DNA of 64,000 bases from Thermopolyspora flexuosa (GCF_006716785.1 NZ_VFPQ01000001.1:4588001-4652000); one strand, 5' to 3'. Shown: positions 15,356 to 25,188, counted from the stretch's first letter. Program-made: numbers and translations. Notes: generated by a model not told the origin, from the letters alone.

Positions 15356-15904
15356 TCAGGCGGCGAGGGCGTCGAGCGTGGCCTCGCAGAACGCCTTCAG
15401 GTCGTCCGGTCCGCGGCTGGTGATGAGCTTGCCGGGGCCGTTCTCGTCGACCACGACCTCCTCGTCCACCCAGGTCGCGCCCGCGTTGCGCAGGTCGGTC
15501 TGCACGCTCGGCCAGGACGTGACGGTACGGCCGCGCACCACGTCGGCCTCGATGAGCGTCCACGCGGCGTGGCAGATCGACGCGACCGGCTTGCCGGACT
15601 CGACGAACTCGCGCACGAACCGTACGGCCTCCGGCCGGGTGCGCAGGTGGTCGGGGTTGGCGACGCCGCCCGGCAGGACCAGGCCGTCGAAGTCCTGCAC
15701 GGACACCTCGCCGACGACGCCGTCGACCGGGAAGGTGTCCCCCTTGTCCAGGTGCCGGAACGCGGTGATCTGCCCGGGCTCGGTGGAGATCAGCCTGGGC
15801 GTGCCACCGGCGTCCCGCACCGCCCGCCACGGCTCGGTGAGCTCGACCTGCTCGGTGCCCTCGGGCGCGGCCAGGAACGCGATCGTCTTGCCGTTGAGGC
15901 TCAT
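15356..15904 (-). CDS. DJ-1/PfpI-family glutamine-amidotransferase-like protein
   Basis: A 182-residue single-domain protein. The nucleophile elbow is ASICHAAWTLIEAD (Cys near residue 110), preceded by DFDGLVLPGGVANPDHLR, the usual DJ-1/PfpI pattern. Family members act as deglycase/glyoxalase-like or general stress proteins. GGGGAG stands before the ATG at 15904. It is transcribed alone; the 660-bp region between it and the signalling operon carries promoters in both directions. Confidence 0.9.
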   Translation of the reverse strand: MSLNGKTIAFLAAPEGTEQVELTEPWRAVRDAGGTPRLISTEPGQITAFRHLDKGDTFPVDGVVGEVSVQDFDGLVLPGGVANPDHLRTRPEAVRFVREFVESGKPVASICHAAWTLIEADVVRGRTVTSWPSVQTDLRNAGATWVDEEVVVDENGPGKLITSRGPDDLKAFCEATLDALAA

Positions 15905-16566
15905 GTCTCCCCTTTCGCCGGACGCCCGCACGCGGTCGCGGGTCCCGGCCCGCGAGCCCTCGGGGAGCCTCGGGGTGCCCGCCGCCGCGGCCCGGACCCG
16001 GCGTGCCGGTCGTCCGTGCTCGATGTGGCTCGGTGTGCGGTTGCCGCCGTGCTTGGTGCGTGTCGCGGGACCACGAGCGGCCCGAGAGCCCGCCTGCCCG
16101 GGCTGGCGGGATCTATGCGGCAGCCGGGCGGCGCCTTCGGTACGGCACCGCGGCGGCGGCGACGGCACGCCGTACCGTCCGGTAATCGCGAATCCGTTGC
16201 GGTAAACGCGGATCCCGGAGGGATGTAAGACGCGAATCACGCGAACGTCTCGGAACACCACTGAATGCCCGCATGCGTCACGAAAACCGTGGCGCCGGGG
16301 GCCGCCGCAGGCCGCCCCGCAGGGCACGAAATCCGAGGTGGCCGCGGTCGATCGCCCGGGTTCGCCCGGATGATGATCATCAGGTTTCCGTCGCGTGGGA
16401 TCACCTTTTGGACACGATGCGGCGTGCCGCTCGCGTCGTTATGCCCTTTGCAAAGAATGGGAAAACAAGGACACTTCTTCTGCGGGTGGGGGGCTGGCTT
16501 TCGCCTGCGCAAACGGGGGAGGCACGGAAGGCGTTGACCGGCACTTCTGGTCACACCGGGCCGCCG
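15905..16566. other. Divergent intergenic region before the signalling operon
   Basis: About 660 bp without a convincing gene. It has a hairpin of the GGTACGGC/GCCGTACC type (16139-16176) and a locally AT-richer stretch at about 16380-16490 that probably holds the promoter of the rightward operon. An open frame continues upstream of the chosen start at 16567 as far as 16273, but its composition looks non-coding. Confidence 0.5.
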
Positions 16567-17760
16567 ATGAGCCTGGAGGGGGTCGAGCATGCGCTCAGGC
16601 GGCGGCGGGACGAGCGTGACCGGATCGCGGGTGATCTGCTCGACCTGGAGGCACACCACGGCCACCGGCTGCTCAGGGGCGCCGAGCTCGACGGGGAGAC
16701 GCACCGCCGGTGGGCCGAGGCCCGGGAACGCCTCGCCGCGCTGTGGGTGGTGTTCGACGCCTACCGGCGCGTCGTCGACGAGGCGGAACGGCTGCGCGCC
16801 GCGTCGCCGCGGCCCGGGCCGGAGACGCTCGCCGAGCTGACCGCGCTGCTCACCGGGCCCTCGGTGGTGCTCAAGCCCGAGGACGTGCCGGTGGAGCGGC
16901 GCTCGCTGGTGCGGATCACCGCCGAGCGCATCACCCTCGACGAGGCCGTCGCCCGCATGGACGCGGCCTACCGGGAGGTCGCCCGGACCGTGGCCGCGGC
17001 CGACGAGGCGTGGACCGCGCTGCTGCCGCGGCTCGACGAGGCCGAGGCGGCCCGGAACGCGGCCGAGCGGCTGCTCGCCGAGCTCGGCGGCGCCGACGGC
17101 GAGCTGGAACGGCTCGGCCGCGAGCTCGCCGCGCTGCGCGGCCGGGTACGCGGCGACCCGCTGTCCTTCGCCGCAGGCGGCCGGATCGACACCGGCCCGC
17201 TGGAGCGCCTCGCCGCCGCGCTCGCCGCCCGCCGGGACCACCTGGAGAAGGCCCTGCGCGTCCGGGACGGCTTCGCGGCACGGGCCGGCGAGCTGGCGGA
17301 CCGCGTCGCCGCGGTGCGCGCCGCGGAGCAGGAGGCCCGCGCGGCCCGCGACCGCGTCCTCGTCAGGATCACCGATCCGGTGCTGCCGCACCTGCCCGAC
17401 CAGGCCCCCGCGCTCGCCGGCCGGCTCGCCGGCCTCGCCGCGCTGCGCGACGGCGGCGACTGGATCGCGCTGGCCCGCGCCGCCGACGAGCTGGAGCGCG
17501 CCGCGGGCGACGCGCTGCGGCAGGCCCGGGAGGCGACCAAGGCCATCAACGAGCTGCTGGAACGGCGCGACGAGCTGCGCGGCCGGCTGGAGGCGTTCCG
17601 GGCGAAGGCGCTGCGCCAGGGCCTCGCCGAGCACCCCGAGCTGCTCCGGCTCTTCCGGCAGGCCCACGACCTGCTGTGGACGGCCCCCTGCGACCTTCGC
17701 CAGGCGACCCGCGCGGTCTCGGGCTACCAGCGGGCACTACGAGAGATCGGAGCGGACTGA
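16567..17760 (+). CDS. Large coiled-coil protein, first gene of the PknG-type operon
   Basis: A 397-residue soluble protein, almost entirely alpha-helical by composition and rich in Ala, Arg, Glu and Leu, with heptad-like repeats (for example RRRRDERDRIAGDLLDLE and ELLERRDELRGRLEAFRAK). No enzymatic motif, signal peptide or membrane segment is visible. I do not recognise a named family. Its stop codon overlaps the start of the PknG-like gene (TGATG), so the two are translationally coupled, and it may be a scaffold or phosphorylation substrate of that kinase. The ATG at 16567 (MSLEGVEHAL) is the first plausible start. Confidence 0.75.
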   Translation: MSLEGVEHALRRRRDERDRIAGDLLDLEAHHGHRLLRGAELDGETHRRWAEARERLAALWVVFDAYRRVVDEAERLRAASPRPGPETLAELTALLTGPSVVLKPEDVPVERRSLVRITAERITLDEAVARMDAAYREVARTVAAADEAWTALLPRLDEAEAARNAAERLLAELGGADGELERLGRELAALRGRVRGDPLSFAAGGRIDTGPLERLAAALAARRDHLEKALRVRDGFAARAGELADRVAAVRAAEQEARAARDRVLVRITDPVLPHLPDQAPALAGRLAGLAALRDGGDWIALARAADELERAAGDALRQAREATKAINELLERRDELRGRLEAFRAKALRQGLAEHPELLRLFRQAHDLLWTAPCDLRQATRAVSGYQRALREIGAD

Positions 17761-20207
17761 TGGACCAGTGCTCCTACCCCGGCTGCACCGGCACCGTGGT
17801 GGACGGCTACTGCGACACCTGCGGCATGGCGCCGCCCCGGCCGAGCCAGGCGTCCCAGCCGTCCGCGGGCGGCTCCCTCGGCGGCGCCCCCGCCCCGGCC
17901 GTTCAGTCCGCCCCGGCGGCCCCGGCCGCTCAATCCGCCCCGGCGGCTCCGGCCGCGCCCTTCCCGCCTCCGCCGCCGTCACCGCCCACCGGACCCGCGC
18001 CGTTCCCCTCGGTGCCGTCCACCCCGGCGGGGGCCGCGATGTTCCCGTCCGCCCCGTCCACGCCGGTCGGGTCGGCCCCGTTCCCCTCCGCGCCGTTCAC
18101 CGCGCCCGGCAGCCACCCCAGCGGCCGGGGGCGCGGCAGCTCGAGCACCCGGTCGCGGCGCGGCATGCTCGGCGCGGGCCTGGTCGAGGTGCCGCCGGTG
18201 CCGTACCGGGACCCCTCGCAGGTGGTGATGCGGAACCCGCAGGTGCCGGAGGAGAAGCGGTTCTGCAACAACCCGCAGTGCGGCAAGCCGGTCGGCCGCA
18301 CCCGGGGCGACCGGCCGGGCCGTACCGAGGGGTTCTGCCCGCACTGCGGCACCCGGTTCTCGTTCACCCCCAAGCTGCGCGAGGGCGAGCTGGTCGCCGG
18401 GCAGTACGAGGTGAAGGGCTGCCTGGCGCACGGCGGCCTCGGCTGGATCTACCTCGCCGCCGACCGCAACCTCGACGGCCGCTGGGTGGTGCTCAAGGGC
18501 CTGCTCGACACGATGGACGCCGAGGCGCTCGCCGCGGCCGAGGCCGAGCGCCGGTTCCTCATCGGCGTCGACCACCCGAACATCGTCAAGATCATCAACT
18601 TCGTGCAGCACCCCGACCCCGTGACGCGGTCGATGGTCGGCTACATCGTCATGGAGTACGTCGGCGGCGAGTCGCTGCAGGACATGCTGCGGCGGCGGCT
18701 GCGCGAGTCCGGCAACACCGAGGCGCTGCCGCTCACCCACGCCATCGCGTACGCGCTGGAGATCCTGCGGGCGTTCGCCTACCTGCACGACCGCGGCCTG
18801 CTCTACTGCGACCTCAAGCCCGCGAACGTCATCCAGGTCGAGGAGCAGCTCAAGCTGATCGACCTCGGCGCGGTCCGGCGCATCGACGACATGGACAGCG
18901 CGATCTACGGCACGATCGGCTACCAGGCGCCGGAGATCGCCACGGACGGGCCGTCGATCAGCTCCGACCTGTACACGGTCGGGCGCACGCTCGCCGTGCT
19001 GAGCTTCCCGTTCAGCCCGGCGACCCGGGACCAGGCCACGCCGCTGCCCCCGCCGGAGCAGGTGCCGGTGCTGCAGCGGTACGACTCGTTCCACCGGTTC
19101 CTGCTGCGCGCCACCCACCCGCGGCCGGAGCTGCGGTTCCAGGACGCCGCCGAGATGGCCGACCAGCTGCGCGGCGTGCTGCGCGAGGTGAAGGCCGACG
19201 AGGACGGCCGGCCGTACCCGGCGCTGTCCGGGCTGTTCGGCCCGGAGCGCACCGCGGCCGGGACCGCGCTCGCCCCGGAGGACTCCGGCAGCGTGTTCGC
19301 CACGCCCGCCCCGGGCGAGTTCGTGTCCGCGCTGCCGGTGCCGCTCGTCGACCCGGGCGACCCGGCGGCCTCGTTCCTCGCCGGGCTCACCGCGCGCAAC
19401 CCCGGCGAGCTGGCCGACGTGCTGCGGCAGGCGCCGGTGGTGTCGCCGGAGACCGACCTCGCGCTCGCCCGGGTGCTGATCGAGCAGGGCAACGGCGCGG
19501 AGGCGGACGCGCCGCTCACCCGGGTGGCGCAGGAGCGGCCCTGGGACTGGCGGCCCCACTGGTACCGCGGGGTGCTCGCGCTCGCCTCCGGCGACCCCGC
19601 GGAGGCGGTGCGGATCTTCGACGAGCTGTACGGCCGCATGCCCGGCGAGGAGGCGACCAAGCTCGCGCTGGCGTTCGCCCGCGAGCGGGCCGGGGACTTC
19701 GCCGGGGCGGCGCGGCTGTACGGGACGGTGTGGCGTACCGACACCTCGTACGTGAGCGCGGCGTTCGGGCTCGCCCGCACCCGGCTGGCGGGCGGCGACC
19801 CGGCCGGGGCCACCGGTGTCCTCGACCAGGTGCCGGTCGCCTCCACGCACCGGGTCGCGGCGCAGCTCGCCACGGTGGCGATCGCGGTGCGCGGCCAGGA
19901 CCCGGCCCGGCTCTCCGCGGACGCGCTGCTGCTCGCCGGGCACCGGCTGGAGCAGATCGGGCTCGATGCGATCCGGTTCAACCGGATGGCGGCCGAGGTG
20001 CTGCGGGCCGCGCTCGCCTGGCTCGGCAAGGGCGCGGCCACGTCGGTGAACGGCGCCACGCTGCTCGGCGCGCCGTTCACCGAGGTCGGCATCCGGCGCA
20101 GGCTGGAACAGACCTACCGGGCGCTGGCCCGGGCGTCACACGACCCGGACGAGCGGCACGAGCTGATCGACCGGGCGAACGCGGTACGGCCGAGGACGTG
20201 GATCTGA
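17760..20207 (+). CDS. pknG: PknG-like serine/threonine protein kinase
   Basis: An 815-residue soluble kinase with the PknG domain order. It has an N-terminal zinc-ribbon-like motif (CSYPGC, CDTCG), a Pro/Ala-rich linker, and a rubredoxin-like Cys cluster (CNNPQCGKP, CPHCGTRF, about residues 170-200). The kinase domain is at about 210-470, followed by a C-terminal TPR region to the end. The catalytic loop is YCDLKPANVI rather than HRD, and the DFG motif is DLG, both typical of PknG. Mycobacterial PknG phosphorylates the FHA protein GarA to control 2-oxoglutarate metabolism. Here an FHA protein, a PP2C phosphatase and GlnX/GlnH homologues follow in the same operon. The ATG overlaps the previous stop. 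Confidence 0.95.
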   Translation: MDQCSYPGCTGTVVDGYCDTCGMAPPRPSQASQPSAGGSLGGAPAPAVQSAPAAPAAQSAPAAPAAPFPPPPPSPPTGPAPFPSVPSTPAGAAMFPSAPSTPVGSAPFPSAPFTAPGSHPSGRGRGSSSTRSRRGMLGAGLVEVPPVPYRDPSQVVMRNPQVPEEKRFCNNPQCGKPVGRTRGDRPGRTEGFCPHCGTRFSFTPKLREGELVAGQYEVKGCLAHGGLGWIYLAADRNLDGRWVVLKGLLDTMDAEALAAAEAERRFLIGVDHPNIVKIINFVQHPDPVTRSMVGYIVMEYVGGESLQDMLRRRLRESGNTEALPLTHAIAYALEILRAFAYLHDRGLLYCDLKPANVIQVEEQLKLIDLGAVRRIDDMDSAIYGTIGYQAPEIATDGPSISSDLYTVGRTLAVLSFPFSPATRDQATPLPPPEQVPVLQRYDSFHRFLLRATHPRPELRFQDAAEMADQLRGVLREVKADEDGRPYPALSGLFGPERTAAGTALAPEDSGSVFATPAPGEFVSALPVPLVDPGDPAASFLAGLTARNPGELADVLRQAPVVSPETDLALARVLIEQGNGAEADAPLTRVAQERPWDWRPHWYRGVLALASGDPAEAVRIFDELYGRMPGEEATKLALAFARERAGDFAGAARLYGTVWRTDTSYVSAAFGLARTRLAGGDPAGATGVLDQVPVASTHRVAAQLATVAIAVRGQDPARLSADALLLAGHRLEQIGLDAIRFNRMAAEVLRAALAWLGKGAATSVNGATLLGAPFTEVGIRRRLEQTYRALARASHDPDERHELIDRANAVRPRTWI

Positions 20208-21214
20208 TGGCGGCGATCTGTCCGGTGTGCTCGCTGGAAGGGCTGCCCGGCGAGAGGTTCTGCGAGGAGTGCGGCACGCCCCTCGGCGCGACGCTGTGCG
20301 CCTCCTGCGGCGCGGGCGCGGTCGACGCCGACGGGTACTGCGGGCGGTGCGGCGTGCGGCAGCCCACCGGGCGGGACCACGCCGAGATCGAGCTGACCGC
20401 CGGGGCGGTCCGGGTGGCCGGGGTGAGCGACCGCGGCCTGCGGCACAGCCACAACGAGGACGCGATGGCCCTCACCGTCACCGCCGTGCCCGCCGGGCCG
20501 TACGCGGCGGTCCCGGCCGGTACGGGCGATCCGGTGGCGGGCCCGGCCGGGTGGCAGGGCGGCCGGGACGCGTTCCCTCCCCCCGCGGCGGGCGGTACGC
20601 CGGGCGGGGCCGGGCACGCGGTCGTCGGGGTGGTGTGCGACGGGGTGTCGACCTCGCCGCGGCCGGAGGAGGCGTCGCAGACCGCGGCCGACACCGCCGC
20701 GGCGGTGCTCGCCGAGCGGCTGGCGGCCGGGGCCGACGCGGTGGCGGCGACCTACCAGGCCGTGGCGGCGGCGGCCGGGGCGGTGGCCGGGCTCGCGGAC
20801 TCGCTGTTCGACGCCCCGGCCTGCACCCTGGTGTCGGCGGTGGTGGACCCCCGGCACGTGACGGTCGGCTGGGTGGGCGACAGCCGGGCCTACTGGCTGT
20901 CCGGGCCGGGCAGCGCGCTGCTCACCCAGGACGACGCCGGGCCGGGCCACGTGCTCACCGCGTGGCTCGGCGCGGACGCCGGCGAGGTCGTCCCGCACGT
21001 GCGCAGCTTCGCCCCCGAGGGTCCCGGGGTGGTGCTGGTCTGCTCGGACGGCCTGTGGAACTACTACCCCGACCCCCTGGCGCTCGCCCAGGCCGTGCCC
21101 GACGCCGCCGCCGACCCCCTGGCCGCGGCCCGGACCCTGGTCGAGCTGGCGCTCCAGGCGGGCGGGCGCGACAACATCACGGTGCTGGTGATCCCGTTCA
21201 CAGGAAGGCGGTGA
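20207..21214 (+). CDS. PP2C-family Ser/Thr phosphatase with N-terminal zinc ribbons
   Basis: A 335-residue phosphatase. Residues 1-60 hold Cys pairs of double zinc-ribbon type (CPVC, CEECG, CASCG, CGRCG). The PP2C core shows HSHNEDA (about 82), VCDGVS (about 144), VGDSRAYW (about 224), CSDGLW (about 279) and GRDNITVLV (about 320), which supply the metal-binding Asp residues. Its ATG overlaps the kinase stop (TGATG), so kinase and phosphatase are made together and probably oppose each other on the same substrates. It has no membrane segment. Confidence 0.94.
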   Translation: MAAICPVCSLEGLPGERFCEECGTPLGATLCASCGAGAVDADGYCGRCGVRQPTGRDHAEIELTAGAVRVAGVSDRGLRHSHNEDAMALTVTAVPAGPYAAVPAGTGDPVAGPAGWQGGRDAFPPPAAGGTPGGAGHAVVGVVCDGVSTSPRPEEASQTAADTAAAVLAERLAAGADAVAATYQAVAAAAGAVAGLADSLFDAPACTLVSAVVDPRHVTVGWVGDSRAYWLSGPGSALLTQDDAGPGHVLTAWLGADAGEVVPHVRSFAPEGPGVVLVCSDGLWNYYPDPLALAQAVPDAAADPLAAARTLVELALQAGGRDNITVLVIPFTGRR

Positions 21215-21304
21215 CATGAGCGGGCGACCCCACCCGCGGCGTCTCGGCCGGCCCGGCCCGGTACGGCCCGGCCGCCCGCTCGTGGCGACCGAGAAGGAGG
21301 CGGC

Positions 21305-22597
21305 ATGACCGAGCAGGCCCAGTTCACGATCCGCGTCGACCAGAACAAGTACCTCCCGGTGGGCGGCTCGGAGGTGCACGCGATCGTGACCGTGGAGGCG
21401 ACCGGCCCGCTGGAAACGGTCGCGCAGCACGCCCAGGCCGCCGAGGTGATCATCATCGACACCTCGACCTCGATGGCGACCGAGCGGATCGGCGAGGCCC
21501 GCAAGGCCGCGATGGCCGCGATCGACACGCTCCGCGACGGCGTGCACTTCGCGATCATCGCGGGCACGACCAAGGCCACGATGGTCTACCCGAGCCGCAA
21601 GGAGATGGCGACGATGAACGCCGAGACGCGGCAGGCCGCCAAGAACGCGGTGAGCGGGCTCATCGCGGACGGCGGCACCGCGATCGGTACCTGGCTCCGC
21701 CTCGCCGCCGACCTGTTCGACCCGTACCAGGGCGCGGTCCGGCACGCCATCCTGCTCACCGACGGGCACAACCAGCACGAGAGCGCCGCCCAGCTCGACG
21801 CCGCGCTCGCCTACTGCCAGGGCAAGTTCGTCTGCGACTGCCGCGGGGTCGGCACCGGGTGGGAGGTCGCCGAGCTGCGCAAGATCGCCTCCACGCTGCT
21901 CGGCACGGTGCAGGACATCCCGGACGCCAAGGACCTGGAGGCGGACTTCCGGGCGATGGCGCAGCAGGCGATGGGCAAGGCCGTCGCCGACGTGGCGCTG
22001 CGCATCTGGACCCCGCAGACCGCCAAGATCAGGTTCGTGAAGCAGGTCTCGCCGACGCTCGAGGACCTCACCGGCCGCCGCGTCGACTCCGGCCCGCAGT
22101 CCGGCGACTACCCCACCGGCGCGTGGGGCCGCGAGGTGCGCGAGTACCACGTGTGCATCGAGGTCACCCCGGGCGGCATCGGCCAGGAGATGCGGGCCGG
22201 CTGGGTGAAGCTGGTGCAGCCCGACACCGGCATGCAGCTCGCCGCGGGCAACATCCTCGCCACGTGGACCGACGACCCGGCGCAGTCCACCCGGATCAAC
22301 CCCCGGGTCGCCCACTACACCGGCCAGGCCGAGCTGGCGAGCCTCATCCAGGAGGGCCTGCAGGCGCACCGGGAGCACGACTTCGCCACCGCCACCGCGC
22401 GGCTCGGCCGGGCCCGGCGGCTCGCCGAGGAGTCCGGCAACGAGGCCACGGCGAAGCTGCTCGACCGGGTGCTCGACTACGACCGGGCCACCGGCACCGT
22501 ACGGCTCAAGCCGCACATCGACCGGGCGTCGGAGATCGCGCTCGACGTCGGGTCGGTCCGCACCGTCCGCACCCGCAGAGACCCCGACCAGGGTTGA
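21305..22597 (+). CDS. VWA-domain protein of the PknG-type operon
   Basis: A 430-residue cytoplasmic protein. A von Willebrand A domain at about residues 45-215 carries the MIDAS motif DTSTSM and ILLTDGHN, so it should bind a divalent metal and a partner. The C-terminal half is beta-rich, ending in a helical hairpin with TPR-like character (IQEGLQAHREHDFATATARL). GAGAAGGAGG stands before the ATG. The 90-bp gap after the phosphatase is the largest early gap in the operon. VWA/FHA/PP2C combinations are typical of phospho-dependent complex assembly; its exact role is unknown. Confidence 0.9.
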   Translation: MTEQAQFTIRVDQNKYLPVGGSEVHAIVTVEATGPLETVAQHAQAAEVIIIDTSTSMATERIGEARKAAMAAIDTLRDGVHFAIIAGTTKATMVYPSRKEMATMNAETRQAAKNAVSGLIADGGTAIGTWLRLAADLFDPYQGAVRHAILLTDGHNQHESAAQLDAALAYCQGKFVCDCRGVGTGWEVAELRKIASTLLGTVQDIPDAKDLEADFRAMAQQAMGKAVADVALRIWTPQTAKIRFVKQVSPTLEDLTGRRVDSGPQSGDYPTGAWGREVREYHVCIEVTPGGIGQEMRAGWVKLVQPDTGMQLAAGNILATWTDDPAQSTRINPRVAHYTGQAELASLIQEGLQAHREHDFATATARLGRARRLAEESGNEATAKLLDRVLDYDRATGTVRLKPHIDRASEIALDVGSVRTVRTRRDPDQG

Positions 22598-22610
22598 GTA
22601 AGGAGTTCGC

Positions 22611-23648
22611 ATGCCCATCTGCCCCTCGGGCCACGACTCGGGCTCGGCCGACTACTGCGACGTGTGCGGCCTCGCGATCACCGGCGGCCAGGCGCCCGCC
22701 ACCGTGGCGGGCCCGGCGCACTCGGCGGCCGTCGCCGGGGCGCCCCCGGCCGCCGCCGCGCCCTCGCCCGCGTCGGGGCCCGCCGTACCGCAGGGCGCGA
22801 GCGGCCAGGAGGTGTGCCCCGAGCCCGGCTGCGGCACGCCGCGCGCCGGCCGGTTCTGCGAGGTGTGCGGCTACGACTTCGCCACCGGCACGCCGGGCTT
22901 CGGCCCGGTCAACACCGACTTCGGGCCGCCCCCGACGAGCTCCCCGCCCGGCGGGTACGGCCCGCACACCGGCGGCTACCCACCCCCCGGCTACGGCCCG
23001 CCCCCGGGCGCGCCGTACCCGCCGTCCGGATACGGCCCGCCCCCGGGCCACGCCCCCTACCCCGGCGCCCCCACCCCTCCGGGACCCGGCACGGCCGCCC
23101 CAGCCCCCCACGGGTACGGCACGGCCGCCCACCCCGGCTACGGCCATCCGAGCGGGCAGCCGATCGGCCCCCACGGCGCCCCGCCCCCCGGCCCCGGCCC
23201 GGCCACCGGCATGCCGCCGGGCGCACCTCCGGGCGCGCCGTACACCGGCTGGCACGTCGTGGTCGCGGCCGACCGGCAGTACTTCGACTCGGTCATCGCC
23301 CAGGGCGGCCCGGACGCGGCGAAGATCGTCTTCCCGCCGTACTGCCCCGAACGGGTCATCCCGCTCGTCGGCGGCCAGGTGCGGATCGGGCGGCGCAGCC
23401 GGTCCCGCGGGCTCCACCCCGAGATCGACCTGAGCGGGCCGCCGGAGGACCCCGGCGTGTCCCACCTGCACGCGATCCTCGTGGCGCAGCCCGACGGCTC
23501 CTGGGCGCTGGTCGACCCCGGCTCGGCGAACGGAACAAAGATCAACGATGCACCCGACCCCATCGCCACGAACGTCCCGGTTCCGCTATCCGACGGCGAC
23601 CGCATCTACGTGGGCGCCTGGACCGTCATCGTGCTGCGCAAGGGGTGA
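22611..23648 (+). CDS. Zinc-ribbon/FHA-domain protein
   Basis: A 345-residue protein. Two Cys-rich ribbons (CPSGHDSGSADYCDVCG; CPEPGCGTPRAGRFCEVCG) occupy the first 90 residues. A Pro/Gly/Tyr-rich low-complexity linker follows (about 100-205), then a C-terminal FHA domain with GQVRIGRRSRSRG, the phosphothreonine-loop SHLHAIL and the GSANGTKIND turn. FHA domains bind phosphothreonine, so it is the likely reader or substrate of the operon's kinase, in the position GarA holds in mycobacteria. No membrane segment. The ATG follows AAGGAG. Confidence 0.93.
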   Translation: MPICPSGHDSGSADYCDVCGLAITGGQAPATVAGPAHSAAVAGAPPAAAAPSPASGPAVPQGASGQEVCPEPGCGTPRAGRFCEVCGYDFATGTPGFGPVNTDFGPPPTSSPPGGYGPHTGGYPPPGYGPPPGAPYPPSGYGPPPGHAPYPGAPTPPGPGTAAPAPHGYGTAAHPGYGHPSGQPIGPHGAPPPGPGPATGMPPGAPPGAPYTGWHVVVAADRQYFDSVIAQGGPDAAKIVFPPYCPERVIPLVGGQVRIGRRSRSRGLHPEIDLSGPPEDPGVSHLHAILVAQPDGSWALVDPGSANGTKINDAPDPIATNVPVPLSDGDRIYVGAWTVIVLRKG

Positions 23649-23678
23649 GCGGAGCGTGCCGACGGTGGAGGAGTCGCC

Positions 23679-25169
23679 ATGACGATGCCGCTTCCGAGCC
23701 CGGCGCAGACGGCGCAGCCGAACGCGCCCGCCGCGCCCGCGCCGCCCGCGGCCCCGCCCGCGCCCGCCACCTCGGCCACGCCGCCCGCCCGCGGCCTCCT
23801 GCCGCGGCTGCCCCGGCTGCCGCGCCGGCTGCGGCTGCGCACCGTGCCCGCCCGCATCCGCGCGTGGACGGCGCTGACGGTCGTCGCCGTGCTGGCACTG
23901 TTCGGCGTCACCTGGACGGCGATCGACGACGCCACCGAGGGCCTGCGCGTGATCGGGCGGACCGACGGGCCGCAGGTGGTGGCGACCGGCGACCTGTACT
24001 ACGCGCTCAGCAACATGGACACCCAGGTCGCCAACATCCTGCTCCTCGGCAGGAACCAGATCGGCGGCGGCCGGGAGGAGGCGCTCCGGCGCTACGAGGA
24101 GAGCCGCAACGAGGCCGGGCGGGCCCTGCTCCAGGCCGCCGACCTCGCCGACGACGCCGCCGAGCGGCGCACCGTGCGGGAGCTGCTCAACGGGCTGAGC
24201 GAGTACGAGCGGCTCGCCGCCGAGGCGATGCTGCTCAGCAACCGGGAGTACGTCCTCGGGGACGCGCCGGACTCGGCGGTCGTCCGCTACCGCGCGGCCA
24301 CCAAGCTCATGCGGCTCAGCCTGCTGCCCAAGGCGTACAACCTCACGCTGGAGAGCGGGTCGAACGTGCGCCGCACGTACGAGGAGCAGCACTCGGCGGT
24401 GCGCAACGGCCGCCTCGCCGTGGTCGTCCTCGGGGTGGTGACCCTCGGTCTCCTCGTCGGCCTGCAGGTCTACCTCGCCCACCGGTTCCGGCGCATCCTC
24501 AACCCGGCGCTGCTCGCCGCCACCGTGGCGCTCACCGTGCTCGTCGGCCTCGCCATGGGCCTGCTGGAACGGGCGGCCGAGGACATGCGCGTCGCCAAGG
24601 AGAAGGGATTCAACTCGATGCTCGCGCTGTCGCGGGCGCGGGCGATCAGCAACAGCATGCACGGCGACCAGAGCCGCTACCTGCTCGACCGCCAGGAGGC
24701 GGACACCTACGCGCAGGTGTACCTCGACAAGGCGCAGTCGGTGCTGTACACCCCCGCGGGCAACCTCAACACCTACTACCAGGGGCTGAGCAAGGCGGCC
24801 CGCGAGTACCCGGGCAAGGCGGACTTCCTCGGCTTCTTCGGCGCCGAGGCGAAGATCGCCGACGACAAGGACGTACGCGACGCCCTCGCCGAGACGATCA
24901 AGCGGTACGACGGCTTCCAGCAGCAGGACCGCCAGCTCCGCGCGTCCGGCCGGGTCGAGCACCTGATGAACGACGTGGCCGAGCGCTTCCGGGAGTACGA
25001 CGACGCGCTGGTCCAACTCACCAGGATCCACCGCCGCACCTTCGACGCGGCGATCGCGGACGGCTACGCCGCCGTCAACGGCTGGAACTACGCGCTCCCC
25101 GGCACGATCGCCGCCGTCGTGGCGCTGATCTTCGTCGGGGTACGGCCCCGCCTCGTGGAATACCGCTGA
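23679..25169 (+). CDS. glnX: GlnX-like membrane sensor protein
   Basis: A 496-residue membrane protein. A Pro/Ala-rich N-tail is followed by a first membrane helix at about 64-84 and an extracellular helical region of about 160 residues. Two closely spaced helices lie at about 245-295, then a second extracellular helical region and a final helix near 473-490. This is the layout of mycobacterial GlnX, which relays the signal of the amino-acid-binding protein GlnH to PknG. Context strongly supports this: GlnH-like lipoprotein follows 20 bp downstream and the PknG-like gene is upstream. The gene symbol is by context and architecture. Confidence 0.82.
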   Translation: MTMPLPSPAQTAQPNAPAAPAPPAAPPAPATSATPPARGLLPRLPRLPRRLRLRTVPARIRAWTALTVVAVLALFGVTWTAIDDATEGLRVIGRTDGPQVVATGDLYYALSNMDTQVANILLLGRNQIGGGREEALRRYEESRNEAGRALLQAADLADDAAERRTVRELLNGLSEYERLAAEAMLLSNREYVLGDAPDSAVVRYRAATKLMRLSLLPKAYNLTLESGSNVRRTYEEQHSAVRNGRLAVVVLGVVTLGLLVGLQVYLAHRFRRILNPALLAATVALTVLVGLAMGLLERAAEDMRVAKEKGFNSMLALSRARAISNSMHGDQSRYLLDRQEADTYAQVYLDKAQSVLYTPAGNLNTYYQGLSKAAREYPGKADFLGFFGAEAKIADDKDVRDALAETIKRYDGFQQQDRQLRASGRVEHLMNDVAERFREYDDALVQLTRIHRRTFDAAIADGYAAVNGWNYALPGTIAAVVALIFVGVRPRLVEYR

Positions 25170-25188
25170 CGACGAACGGGAGATTGCG

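Noticed and set aside
16710-20207. A single 1,165-residue plus-strand frame starting inside the coiled-coil gene
   Set aside because: Its first 350 residues are an Arg/Ala-rich shadow of the coiled-coil gene; the true kinase starts at the ATG at 17760 that overlaps the previous stop.
17979-22618. Long minus-strand frames over the PknG operon (654 and 834 residues)
   Set aside because: They are antisense shadows created by high-GC codon structure; no start sites or known domains.
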